A stretch of DNA of 23,600 nucleotides from Nephromyces sp. MM_2019 (Eukaryota; Apicomplexa; Aconoidasida; Nephromycida): positions 1 to 23,600 of the forward strand of contig JADHZB010001417.1 in NCBI GenBank assembly GCA_015657535.1, read 5' to 3'. The notes below the pieces were generated by a model. It was not told the DNA's origin and did no database searches. It was given only the letters and a program-made list of their open reading frames with translations. Below, in pieces: positions 10,701-18,971 of this stretch. Position numbers and translations under genes: made by a program. Numbering within the stretch: the first letter of the stretch is position 1; every line of letters starts with the position of its first letter.

Positions 10701-11350
10701 TGTGCTACTTGAAGCGTTTACTTCTTTTTCGCCCACTTACACATTTCTCACATGAAGCTTTTCCCTCATATTCTAGGAGGGTTAAGTGTGCTATTTCTCG
10801 TCTTATACAGTAGAAAATCACTTTGTTTTTGCTGCAGGATTTTGGCTGCCACACACATGAAGCTAAACCCAGATATGTTCGAGCCTTTCATCGCAGGATA
10901 CGCAAACATAACTGATTTCTGTAGGCGTGAAGTGGAACCAATGTGGGTTGAAGCTGAGCAGCCTCAGATCATTGCTCTCTCTACCATTCTAAAAGTTCAG
11001 ATTGCCATAGTTTGCATTGACTCTTCTGGAGGCCGTCCAAGTGAGTTATTAGATATGTGGACAAGGTTGAGTGTGTGTGTGTGATTTTATTTGTACTTTT
11101 CTCCGTGTCTCCTGCTTATTCTGGGCCTTTTTTTATTGGAATCCTCATCCAAGAGTTTTTGCTGGTGTGCCAATGCGGTTTTCTGCGGATTTATCGATTC
11201 TGTGCGTGACTTAGCTGCTTGGCCTAGTTCATACCTGCTTCTTCTTTGCTTTCAGTTTTACAGCACTTCCCCGACCCAGAAAACAAAGTTCCGATCATGT
11301 ATTTGCTCTTTGAGCCCGGCCACTACAACTTAATCTACTTAAAGAGTTGA
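7799..11350 (+). CDS. Otubain-type deubiquitinase (C65 cysteine protease), five exons
   Basis: Otubains cleave ubiquitin from substrates, often K48-linked chains. Exons joined by reading frame: 7799-8160, 8966-9000, 10230-10338, 10838-11040 and 11256-11350. Together they make 804 bases, 267 residues plus TGA, close to the 271 residues of human OTUB1. All four introns are GT-AG and every phase agrees. Exon 1 has an acidic Tyr-rich N-terminus, then PLVGKFEPL and the active-site block KKDGSCFYRAF (Asp80, Cys83). Exon 2 encodes YPHSSIEEFYD, matching the IEDF region of OTUB1. Exon 3 gives SVEEMLADQGSSN. Exon 4 gives ITDFCRREVEPM and IIALSTIL. Exon 5 ends LFEPGHYNLIYLKS, with catalytic His259 and third residue Asn261. 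The Asn is as in OTUB2; OTUB1 has Asp. The protein looks intact and active. The ATG at 7799 is the natural start. Family and exon chain are secure. Confidence 0.93.
8141..8395. repeat. 38-43 bp minisatellite across the exon 1/intron 1 junction of otubain
   Basis: Six to seven units share the core GAAGTGCTAGA-x-GGG-TTTGTGTGTG-GTG. Unit 1 begins at 8141, inside the last 20 coding bases of exon 1, and includes the donor at 8161. A later unit copies the coding end and donor almost exactly (GATACTGG|GTAGGA, at 8309-8320). The array seems to have grown from the exon boundary into the intron (inference). Confidence 0.85.
8936..8965 (+). promoter_or_regulatory. (TG)n-C-T7-AG splice acceptor of the otubain microexon
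   Basis: About ten GT dinucleotides are followed directly by C, seven T and the acceptor AG at 8964-8965. Exon 2, only 35 bases, follows. The arrangement resembles the TGmTn tract of the human CFTR exon 9 acceptor, where UG-binding proteins promote skipping. Whether such control exists in this organism is unknown. Confidence 0.5.
9210..9262. repeat. 17-bp tandem repeat in otubain intron 2
   Basis: Three near-identical copies of TGGGTGATAGCTTCCAG lie in tandem, with weaker TAGCTTC echoes to about 9300. They sit within the 1229-base intron 2 (9001-10229). An ATG frame on the minus strand across this site has no recognisable content. The same intron also has a perfect TG run at about 9476-9496. 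Confidence 0.7.
10085..10185. repeat. ~40-bp imperfect tandem repeat in otubain intron 2
   Basis: Two clear copies share TTCCACATTAATGTCTAAACT followed by a CACACA tail (around 10119 and 10158). A more degenerate copy containing TTACATTAATTTTTCAAC lies upstream near 10035. They precede the intron 2 acceptor at 10228-10229. Confidence 0.65.
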
Positions 11351-11445
11351 AGAAGGGAGTGGATGGTAGAGAATTATAGAGCGTCGCATCCTCTGGAAGC
11401 ATCCGCTAAAACTTTTAAATCTATGCGTAGTTTTTTGGGCATAAA

Positions 11446-11593
11446 CACACTCCCTTAAACGCTATGCTTTGGGGTTCTCACACGCCCTTGAGCTCTATGC
11501 TGTGGATTTCTCACACACCCCTAAACTCTATGCTTTGTGTTTCTTAAACACCCTTAAGCTCTATACCTGCACGCACACACATCCTTAAACTCG
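11446..11593. repeat. 33-bp tandem repeat downstream of otubain
   Basis: Three full 33-base units begin at 11446, 11479 and 11512, each of the form CACACNCCCTTAAACTCTATGC plus a T-rich end. A 29-base unit and a partial unit follow, to 11593. The array starts about 95 bases after the otubain stop codon, so it could lie in the 3' untranslated region. Confidence 0.8.
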
Positions 11594-12389
11594 TCCAAAA
11601 TGCATCAAAAGCGGGCAACCTCAAGTTTTCATCATCCCATCTTCACTGACGGAGTTGAAAATCAACTATGAAGCCTGCATCTTCTCTCTTGCACCCTACA
11701 GAGATAGAGAAACCCCCTACTAGGCGGCTATGCATCCGAAAGATACAAGACTGTTCTACCTTGATTTTATACCAGCTTTTTTAAAACTTTTGGGTTCGCC
11801 GACAACGCACAGTTAAAATCGCGTAGACACCACTTTTTCCTTGAGTCTCTGAAGAATATCTCATTAACTACCAATAAATGTAGGTTAAGATTAGGTAAAG
11901 TTACTAGGGATTTCACCAAATCGTTGTAGCATATTCAAATAGGACTCCTTGTTCTTTGCTAGCTAGTGCTTGAACAGCGCTCTACTGCTCCTTAGGATGA
12001 CGATCTCTCAAATAGCTTATTTTGTAGCTTTCAGCTGTAAAATCGCCATGTAAAGTCTCCTGAAATCGATAAGGTTTTATCTTTAAAAACTATGGACTCC
12101 AACAGTAACATCTTAACAGTAGAAACTCTTACCTAGAATGCTTTGAAGCAGTCCCCGAGTGATGAGGAAGAGGACGTAAGAACTTTCCTATAGTTAACTT
12201 ACCAAACCAATACACAAGAGGCTATTGGGTAGAGATTTTTAACTTGTTTCTTGGAGGAATGGCGACTACTCTTAAGAATCAACTTCCTCTTTCTTGGGTT
12301 CTACTGAGGAAATTGTATACAAAAAATCCTAGAAGATCTTTTTTCTATGTGATTCTCCAAAATAAGACCTTCCACCAGAAAGCATACTA
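11594..12389. other. Unassigned stretch between otubain and the 12.4 kb repeat
   Basis: No recognised gene. Two short plus-strand open segments look faintly coding (LTELKINYEACIFSLAPY near 11650-11720, and an ATG frame MHPKDTRLFYLDF near 11730-11815). They cannot be joined to anything with confidence. CA/TG tracts thin out here. Confidence 0.3.
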
Positions 12390-12471
12390 CTAGCTATCTA
12401 GCCAAGACGCTTACTTGACTCGCAGGCATGCTAGCTACCTAGCTAAGAGGCTCACTTGACAAGCAAGGATA
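12390..12471. repeat. 41-bp direct repeat, two copies
   Basis: The units at 12390-12430 and 12431-12471 both read CTAGCTA(T/C)CTAGC(C/T)AAGA, continue through ACTTGAC and end in GCA-GGAT-like sequence. A third fragment follows at 12472. No coding role is seen. Confidence 0.7.
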
Positions 12472-12519
12472 CCAGCGATTTAGCTTTAATTCATTGCCTA
12501 CAGAATGCTGTGATATCTC

Positions 12520-13257
12520 TAGCTTTGCTGCGTTTACCCCATTCCCAGAATGAAAATGAAACATACTCATTATTGTGATGAGATTTTGCGAAAGATAAAA
12601 CAGTAAAAAGTTCCCAAATTTTATGCTTCAAAAGGAGTACCAACACACAACGTTTTCCACGTACTAATCCCAAAGAAAACTGCTTACGCAGGGGAATATA
12701 TGCTCGCGGGTGATAGGAAATGATAGTGGCACTCTTTTGAAAGAATAAAAGTCTAAAAAACAACAGAAGCAACACACACGCAAAATGACACCAGAAACAA
12801 CGCGAGAGGTGGCCTTTTGATGATGCATGAAGCAAAAACTTCCCAACATTCGCGAAAAAGTCTGCAAAAAAACCCCAAAGGGTCCTAAGAAAAACCAACT
12901 AAATACACCGCCAAAAAGCATGAAATTTTGACGTGTGAGAAAGCAAATAAGCGGTTACTACTACCATTCTCCTTCAATATTTGACAGCTGCCAGAAGGAG
13001 TGAGTAGACATGCTTATTGAACAGCACAATTAAAACGGTGGCAGCTAAAAAAACGCCGGGAGGCATTGTTATAAATGTTAGCAAGCACACCACCTGTTCA
13101 GCGAGATGCAATACCCCATAATACAAATAATGTGTCGACTCTCCCAAGGGTTTGCAGCCTATATGAAAAGCTAAAAGGAATAAAGCGCACCTTTTACTAC
13201 TACGGCAGCGGTAAATCTGAGATTTTTCAAAAAGCATCAAAAGGTCTTCAAAAATAA
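12520..13257 (+). other. Candidate plus-strand small-exon gene, function unknown
   Basis: Several plus-strand open segments read like protein: FYASKGVPTHNVFHVLIPKK near 12620-12710, IFDSCQKD ending at a GTGAGT donor near 12999, TIKTVAAKKTPGGIVINV after a CAG acceptor near 13025, and a 60-codon ATG frame 13075-13257 that ends KSEIFQKASKGLQK. The donor at 13000 and the acceptor near 13024 agree in phase but imply a 25-base intron. The opposite strand also has open frames (12491-12898 and 12974-13297) rich in Phe, Leu and Cys, so strand assignment is weak. No family is recognised. Confidence 0.2.
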
Positions 13258-13519
13258 AGAGTACGCTTCTAATAACGGGGATAAGCAAGAATCTCACGAT
13301 AATATTTTAAAGCTATATACATATAGTCACATCTATATATAATTATATGCATATACACAAGGCTTCTAGCCAAAACACCAAAAAGGAACTGAGTATCCTT
13401 CTGGCTTTATAAGAACAAAAACAGAGAAAAATTTGCATGATTGTGCGTGTGTACGAGGCAGACCTATTTGAATACACTAAAATTTACATTCACTTTCTTC
13501 CCGTAAATCTCGGCAAAAA

Positions 13520-13831
13520 ACTATCCTTCAAATTTGCGGCCCATGCTCTACGATTCTTGTCCTGTGGCTATCCGTTTTGCACATAACCGTACGGGCTATG
13601 CATCGTCTCAGCATTTCTATTCTGGGGGTTTATCGAATTATACCATACATCTTAGAGAACTCTGTGTACTCCAGATTCGACGTATTTTTCATACAAGAAA
13701 GAGGTATAAACGAGTCTCTACGGATCGGGGGGGGAGTGCAAACAAAAAGGCTTCATTTCTGCGCATTAGCTGCACTAGCCTCTGCAGAAGACACTATAGA
13801 CACGAAAAAAATCAAACAATTCTGGCTATGA
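13520..13831 (+). other. Candidate two-exon 3' end of a plus-strand gene
   Basis: An open segment to 13627 (MLYDSCPVAIRFAHNRTGY) joins in phase across a 28-base GT-AG gap (13628-13655) to a segment ending with TGA at 13831 (SRFDVFFIQERGINESLRI, later ALAALASAEDTIDTKKI). All three plus frames are open upstream, so the 5' part is unresolved. The segment would converge on the VAP gene. No domain is recognised. The very short intron makes the model doubtful. Confidence 0.25.
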
Positions 13832-13961
13832 AAAACTTACAAAGGAGAAGCAGTAAAGACCCACATTAAGTGATTTTACTCCAAAAGTAAAATGTGTGAA
13901 AGAACCCACAAAACAATGTACATACACAGGGATTAGCACCCCCTCTCATCAATTCTCTATC

Positions 13962-15182
13962 TCAACCTCCCCTACTAATAGTGAACACGTAGGAGACAAC
14001 TGCAGCAAGTCCTAGTACGATAATCCAGAATAATATACCCTTGTAGAAGACGTTGGACTCACTTTTCCACTTTCTTGCAGTGTCAACTTTACCCTTCAAT
14101 ATCTCAATATCGGCTTCCAGTTGTTTATTATACTGCTGCATCACTGCGTAACGGCGTGAAATTTCATTGTAAGCTGCCTCATACATCTTTTGGGTGCCTC
14201 CTAAAGATTCGTTTCCTGCAGTGGCAGAAATTCCAACCCCCTCAACCTGCAATGCCTTCCCAGCTTCTCCAAGGGATAGCGCAGAAGAAGCAGAAACTTC
14301 TCCCAATGAATGAGGCGAAACCTCACCTCCAGCAACCTTCAGGTTCTTCACGGCGTTCACTGCGTTAAAATCTTTTGGCACCCTCTGGCTGAACATTCCG
14401 CCAGCCATGACCATTGAATCAGCAGGCAAACTAGCACCATGACTGCCAGATGCAATGCGCTCTCTGAGCTGCTGATAAGAACCCTCTCCAGGGAGAAGCG
14501 TAGCAGCTGGTGGTGCTTGACCCCCACGTTCATCCATCGCTGTACCACTACCAGCAATACCCAAAGTGCCAGGAGCAGCTGGCCCTCGCTGCATACCGTC
14601 TTCTTCAGCACCCTTTACAGCTTTCTGGTTCGGGCATACCTCAAAACCTGTTTGGTTGCTTTCCATAGGATTCACTTCTCTTGGTAGATGAGACGCATAA
14701 TGCTGCTGCGATGATGCAGCTACAGCAAGGTCGCGTGCATTTCCATAAATCTCCCGATCATCTTGATGCACCCGCTTGTATACCACACGGAGACGATGGT
14801 CATGTAACTCCTCTTTCGGTATATCCTGCCAGAAGTTTGCAGTAGCAGATGAGCCCTCCGGAAGCCTCGCAGAAAGCACTAAGAAACGGTCCGAAGTAAG
14901 GCTACTATCACGATCAAAGCCATGAAAGAAGGTTGAATCCAAACCGAAAAAACCAAAGGTGATTTCAATAACTGCCTCCTCTTCGGGCTTCAGCACCCCA
15001 ACGTGAGGACTGACGTTAAAAGTCCTAGGGGCCGTAGTCTTGATCTTGTACGCCACATGACCTTTCGTACGATTATATAGGGTTAGCTTCTTTAACTGAG
15101 GAACCGCGGGGATAAGAGCAAACTCAATGGAATGGTTGGGATCCAGTAAGAGCAGCGCTTCTTTGGGGTGAGCCTGCTGCAT
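13962..15182 (-). CDS. VAP-type MSP-domain protein, ER tail-anchored
   Basis: VAPs sit in the ER membrane and tether it to other organelles by binding FFAT-motif proteins through the MSP domain. From the chosen ATG at 15182 the protein has 406 residues. The MSP domain takes about the first 145 (LLLLDPNHSIEFALIP, then KIKTTAPRTFNVSPHVGVLK, the typical VAP block). A long Gly/Ala/Ser-rich linker follows, then a predicted coiled coil (YNEISRRYAVMQQYNKQLEA) and a single C-terminal membrane segment (GILFWIIVLGLAAVVSYVF) ending just before TGA. Most VAPs are near 240 residues, so the linker is unusually long. The frame stays open to an earlier ATG at 15254, but a pyrimidine-rich stretch ending CTGCAG (about 15206-15230) looks like a splice acceptor, which suggests a 5' leader intron and favours 15182. 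Where human VAP has KFMVQ in its FFAT site, this protein reads RFLVL. Single coding exon; identity secure. Confidence 0.93.
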   Translation of the reverse strand: MQQAHPKEALLLLDPNHSIEFALIPAVPQLKKLTLYNRTKGHVAYKIKTTAPRTFNVSPHVGVLKPEEEAVIEITFGFFGLDSTFFHGFDRDSSLTSDRFLVLSARLPEGSSATANFWQDIPKEELHDHRLRVVYKRVHQDDREIYGNARDLAVAASSQQHYASHLPREVNPMESNQTGFEVCPNQKAVKGAEEDGMQRGPAAPGTLGIAGSGTAMDERGGQAPPAATLLPGEGSYQQLRERIASGSHGASLPADSMVMAGGMFSQRVPKDFNAVNAVKNLKVAGGEVSPHSLGEVSASSALSLGEAGKALQVEGVGISATAGNESLGGTQKMYEAAYNEISRRYAVMQQYNKQLEADIEILKGKVDTARKWKSESNVFYKGILFWIIVLGLAAVVSYVFTISRGG

Positions 15183-15205
15183 CGAGACAATGGTTTTTAT
15201 GGATT

Positions 15206-15727
15206 CTGCAGAGGGCAAAAGGAATGAGAAGATTAGCTGGCCATGAACAATCATTCAAAAGATGGGCGGAACAAAAATAACTTCAAGCAAAGCATCTCAA
15301 AAATCTATTTTTTTTTCAGGGATGAGGGAGAAAATAGTAAGAAAAAGGGTTGGAAAGTCAAGCTTGGGGACAAGCCCCCATTGATAAAAATTTTGATAAA
15401 ATTTCAAACACAAACACTCGGGAGGGAAGGTGTGAAGATTCCCAAATAAAAAACTGATGCAGAAGTAATTCATTTTATCCACTTTGCAAAGTGTGTGCGA
15501 AAAAGACACGAAAAATAATGATGAGTAAAGTAGCAGTTCACCTGTCACTAGCACTTTCACTGTAAATTCGCTGGTGGGAGAGCTCTCTGAGACAAGTGCA
15601 ACGTTGAATGCCCCAAGAAAAAATTGATTTCTGTTACGTTATATTGAAGGGCTTTAAAGCCAAAATTCATAAAGTTAACAATGAATAGACAGTACTTTTG
15701 AATACTGATTATTCTAAAAAAGAGGCT
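15206..15727 (-). other. 5' region of the VAP gene with a probable intron
   Basis: On the minus strand a donor-like ACAG|GTGAAC at 15542/15541 and the acceptor at 15207-15206 would bracket a 336-base intron. The segment before it (about 15640-15542) is open and agrees in phase with VAP residues upstream of the chosen start (PTSEFTVKVLVT), but no in-frame ATG was found. The simplest view is a spliced 5' untranslated region. An N-terminally extended VAP is the alternative. The rest of the stretch is AT-rich with no feature seen. Confidence 0.35.
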
Positions 15728-15929
15728 TCATAGCCCTGTACAAACAGCATGAGTAAAAGCAATGTTTCGTGAGCGTGAACGGGCCTCCTGTTTTCCCTGG
15801 AAAGCCTGCGCCACGAGCCAATCATAGAGTGCGAGAAGCGACGACACCCTAGCAAGTGTCTAAGGAAGATGCCACGATGATCGCCAATATACTAGTGAAA
15901 ACCATAAGCCTCCATCATAAAACAGACAT
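15728..15929 (-). other. Candidate minus-strand terminal exons, function unknown
   Basis: A locally GC-rich segment, 15859-15728, is open to a TGA and reads like protein (LARVSSLLALYDWLVAQAF, then Gln/Arg/Ser-rich). It follows an acceptor-like CTTCCTTAG. A short segment ending at 15893 joins in phase over a 33-base GT-AG gap. No start codon or family is identified. A second frame in the same stretch is also open. Confidence 0.2.
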
Positions 15930-16111
15930 TATTACGGTTTAATACCTACACCAGAGTTGCAAAAAAACAAGAGATTAATGGAGATATATATAACTTAGCG
16001 CAGCATATTGTGTAATTCATTTATATATTATTCTACTTTAAAAAACTTCAAACGCAAACGCTTTCTCAGTAAACGCGCAAAAAGTGTGGATATTCTGAGC
16101 TTTTCACCCTC

Positions 16112-16377
16112 ATGTATGTGGGAATAATTGGAATTTATAAGAAAAATACACACAAAACTGAACAAGACAAAATTCGCGATGAAACCCGAACCAAGACAGA
16201 ACGTAATAAACATGCTCCGAAGAAACAGGAATATTTTGAGGTAAGTTTGCAGCAGATGCAATTTTTAAAAAGCACTCCTCAATGTTAACGCAGAAAAAGT
16301 ACGAGTACACGTACGGCCCATACCGAAGCCAAAATAGGTATAAGAAACAAAATTACAATGTATCTGGTTTACATTAG
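16112..16377 (+). CDS. Candidate two-exon gene for a 70-residue basic protein
   Basis: Exon 1 (16112-16240) starts at an ATG and encodes MYVGIIGIYKKNTHKT followed by a charged Lys/Arg/Glu stretch. It ends at a full-consensus donor, GAG|GTAAGT. Exon 2 (16294-16377) follows a CAG acceptor in matching phase (YEYTYGPYRSQNRYKKQN) and ends in TAG. The intron is 53 bases. The product would be a short hydrophobic start with a strongly basic body. No family is recognised. The opposite strand has Phe/Leu-rich open frames over the same bases, so the strand is not certain. Confidence 0.3.
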
Positions 16378-16440
16378 TTTATAAAGTGTGCTAGGAAGCC
16401 GAACACAAAACGGCAATGCTAAATTTTTTTTTTAAATTAT

Positions 16441-17100
16441 CTAGCAGCAGATTAATAAAAAGATTTTGGCTGCATATAACCAAAATTGGCAAGAACGCAT
16501 CGTCCAGCCTTCAATCAAGGCAGAAATGCAAATAAATACAATTCTTGTATCATAGTAGGAAGAAAGTCACTAAATGCCTTTAGAAAATAAAAAAAAACCT
16601 AGAACAGCACAAAAACAGCAAGTTCACAACTCGGAAATGCACTCAAATACTACTGCTTCGCCTTTTATTATAAAACACACATTGTACCACCTCGAATCCA
16701 TCTAACAATATACAGCAACGGTTCGGACATACTTATAACGCAGTAGACATGCTTGAAGTAAACGCTGCAATATACACTCTAAAACGGATTTTTACAACTA
16801 AAGCTCGCATCATAATTCTACAAGGATTTTTCAAAGCGCCCTCATTACATGTTACTTTGAAAATAGCACACTCAAAAGTTCCGCTATGAAACACACTCCA
16901 CCGGGGTAAAACATATACCTTATGAATAACACTCTGTGAATCACAACGTAAACAAGTCCCACACTCACTAATAGAGAAATCACCACTTTCCCTTCCATGC
17001 AAGCCTCAAACTGAAGATCCTGCCCCTCTGGGCCGGAGTATTCACAAAGAACCAACCAAAAACCCACCCCAACCATTAGGAACACAAATTTAGTCAACAG
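16441..17100 (-). other. Candidate multi-exon membrane protein, incomplete
   Basis: Three minus-strand segments join in phase: one ending at 16919 at the donor ATAAG|GTATAT (hydrophobic, ISLLVSVGLVYVVIHRVLF), 16764-16681 (HVYCVISMSEPLLYIVRWI) and 16543-16441 (ALIEGWTMRSCQFWLYAAK), ending in TAG. The implied introns are 154 and 137 bases. Hydrophobic stretches suggest several membrane spans. The 5' end is unresolved; possible beginnings include an acceptor near 17120. No family is recognised. Confidence 0.25.
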
Positions 17101-17215
17101 GCAAATGATGTACTAGAGGAACATATATATACTACTAGCAAAAATCAAGAGGCAAGGATACAGCCACCAGCGGTGCCTAAAAACATATGATGTCTCACAT
17201 CGGACAAAGCCGCAC

Positions 17216-17374
17216 TTAATCGTCCAACATCTTTGCTAAGCCATCAAAGTTTGCACCTCTAGAAGAGCCCAAAAGCTTTCCGTAAATTTTTTTGCTGAAG
17301 AGTGCTCGCCTTTCCAGGTCAAATAACTTTGTGAAATACTGGCGCATACTGCGAAGGATGGGTCCCTTGGTCAT
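17216..17374 (-). CDS. Candidate 52-residue minus-strand ORF
   Basis: An ATG frame runs from 17374 to TAA at 17216 and encodes a balanced, protein-like sequence (MRQYFTKLFDLERRALFSKK, later GANFDGLAKMLDD). The frame stays open upstream to about 17408, so it may be the last exon of a longer gene. It overlaps a plus-strand candidate that begins at 17358. No family is recognised. Confidence 0.25.
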   Translation of the reverse strand: MTKGPILRSMRQYFTKLFDLERRALFSKKIYGKLLGSSRGANFDGLAKMLDD

Positions 17375-17859
17375 TCCCTCTCTGGTGATGCTACTTAGGT
17401 ACTACCGCGAAACGAAGGCATCGTCACCACATCCGAAGGAACGAAGTACGGATGTAGCGCGAGCAGCGGCAGAAAAATGAGGGGCACGTATTAACTAGCG
17501 TCGTGGGAGCCGATTAGCAAAAAGCCGCCAGGGAGATATGCAGCAGACAGAGGCCATGGGAGGAGTCTTGTGAGAAGCGAGAGAAGTGTACGTGCGTGGG
17601 ACATGCAAAGCAGTACAATCCAGAGACACTACACAATGTGAGATGTGAAGCACACACCTCACCGCCTGCCCGCAGCGCCCGACGCAAGACCTTGCAACGT
17701 ATGCTACGGCATGTAATATTGAGTGTAGGCAGGCTAGAAACCGTGAGACGACTCAATACAGTTCTACTTTGCGCGGCTTTTTGGCAACATGAAAATGAAG
17801 CTTGGAGAGTCCTAGTAGCTTGTAAGGGAATTTGGTTAAGCTACTCGCTGATGAGGTAG
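17358..17859 (+). other. Candidate plus-strand spliced gene, two alternative frames
   Basis: Two acceptors, at 17517 (GATTAG) and 17675 (CCCGCAG), and a donor at 17637/17638 (ACAAT|GTGAGA) define exons 17518-17637 and from 17676. Read from an ATG at 17358 (MGPLVIPSLVMLLRYYRETK) with a donor after 17456, the product ends at about 17791. Read from an exon 17399-17487, the frame ends at 17859 (KTLQRMLRHVILSVGRLE). Both keep phase, so the frame is undecided. The region is GC-richer than its surroundings, mildly supporting coding. No family is recognised. Confidence 0.2.
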
Positions 17860-17980
17860 AAAATGAGTTGCAATTCAGTTGAGTCTCCAGTCCTTAGAAA
17901 TAAACTTGGTTAAACTGCCCCTGGTGAGGTAGAAATTGAGTTGCAATTCCACTGGGGCTCCCTTCGCTGTTTCAGCAAAT
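17832..17980. repeat. 74-bp tandem duplication
   Basis: Copy 1 starts TTGGTTAAGCT at 17832 and copy 2 TTGGTTAAACT at 17906. Both contain GAGGTAGAAA(A/T)TGAGTTGCAATTC followed by a GGCTCC- or GTCTCC-type end. The copies have diverged by substitutions and small indels. Confidence 0.75.
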
Positions 17981-18147
17981 CACGTCTTGAATTTCAACTA
18001 TTGTTAAATTTTCATATGGCTAAAGGTCTGCCTGCAACGTGAATCATTGGGATATTATATATATAGTTGTAGAGGGTGTTTTTATACTATATGTAGCACA
18101 AGGAAGCGCAAGGATGAGATCCCTCTCTAGAGGAAATCACATTCTCT

Positions 18148-18605
18148 TTAGAGTGCCCTTTCCCTGTAGTGGTCACCACAAGGTCTCAAGTACAGCAAGT
18201 CGGGAATATCAATCTGGTGAAGGGGCGAAAAAATTTCATACTTGATACAATGTACTGTTGAAAGAATTTCTTGACTTTAGAACAACACTTCAAATAGCAT
18301 GCAGCACCTCTGCGCAACAAGAACACTTACGCATCCAGCACTACTTTTTTAAAAGCTAAAAATGCCACTATCTCTTTGATAATGGTGCAAAAGGTCTAGA
18401 ACGCTTATAATATCAGAGCCTGCCCTTTTTACATTTTTGATTGCAACTTTATGAGTCCCATATTAAATTAGTTGCTGCCCGTCTTTTTTAAATTGGAAAA
18501 AATGTTTTACCATTGAAACCCCCGCCGCTCCTGGCAAGTGGATGTACATACACTTACGAAGTACCATAACATGGGGGTTAATCAATTCTTTCAATAGCAC
18601 TCAAG
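18148..18605 (-). other. Candidate interrupted minus-strand coding region
   Basis: One minus-strand frame reads like protein in several consecutive blocks: LLKELINPHVMVL near 18600-18550, HLPGAAGVSMVKHF, HKVAIKNVKRAGSDIISVL near 18460-18395, VSVLVAQRCC, and HQIDIPDLLYLRPCGDHYRE ending at TAA 18148. In-frame stops separate the blocks (TGA near 18602, TAAs near 18465, 18351 and 18279). Short introns or gene decay could explain this. VAIK and LLKEL recall kinase motifs, but their order is wrong for a kinase. Plus-strand frames are also open (18039-18245). Confidence 0.2.
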
Positions 18606-18971
18606 CATTATTTATATTCGTTTTCGAATATCGGCTTAATTTATGAAAGTTTTCCCTTTCTCTATTTTTCATACCAGTAGACAAGCCCCCTTTTTGTTTT
18701 TCAAAACGTTAGTTCTAAGACTATATTTTTGGATTCACTCCTATTAAAAGCAAAAAATAAAAAATTAGTAGTCGGCCTCGTACCCTCACTTGTGTTGTCT
18801 CGAAAGAGATTTTGAAGTTTTTAACTTGAATATCTATGCTACGCGGGCACGGCCATATGAAGGTTGTAGTCGTCAGTTTTGCGTCATCTCGTCCTGCAGT
18901 TTTCCTGTTATACTGTTCAGTTGCTCTTCCTTTACCATTCTTTCTATTACAGAAAGTGTAACTTCTTCTCT

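Noticed and set aside
12491..12898. 135-codon minus-strand frame
   Set aside because: Phe/Leu/Cys-rich with no domain, and the overlapping frames on both strands are equally open, so it is probably a chance frame.
12500..18600. Reassignment of TAA to a sense codon, suggested by single in-frame TAAs between coding-like blocks
   Set aside because: The secure long frames (VAP, methyltransferase, mTERF exon 1) contain no internal TAA or TAG, which would be common under such a code.
18148..18605. Protein kinase, from VAIK and LLKEL-like words
   Set aside because: The two words occur in the wrong order for a kinase domain, and no HRD or DFG motif is seen.
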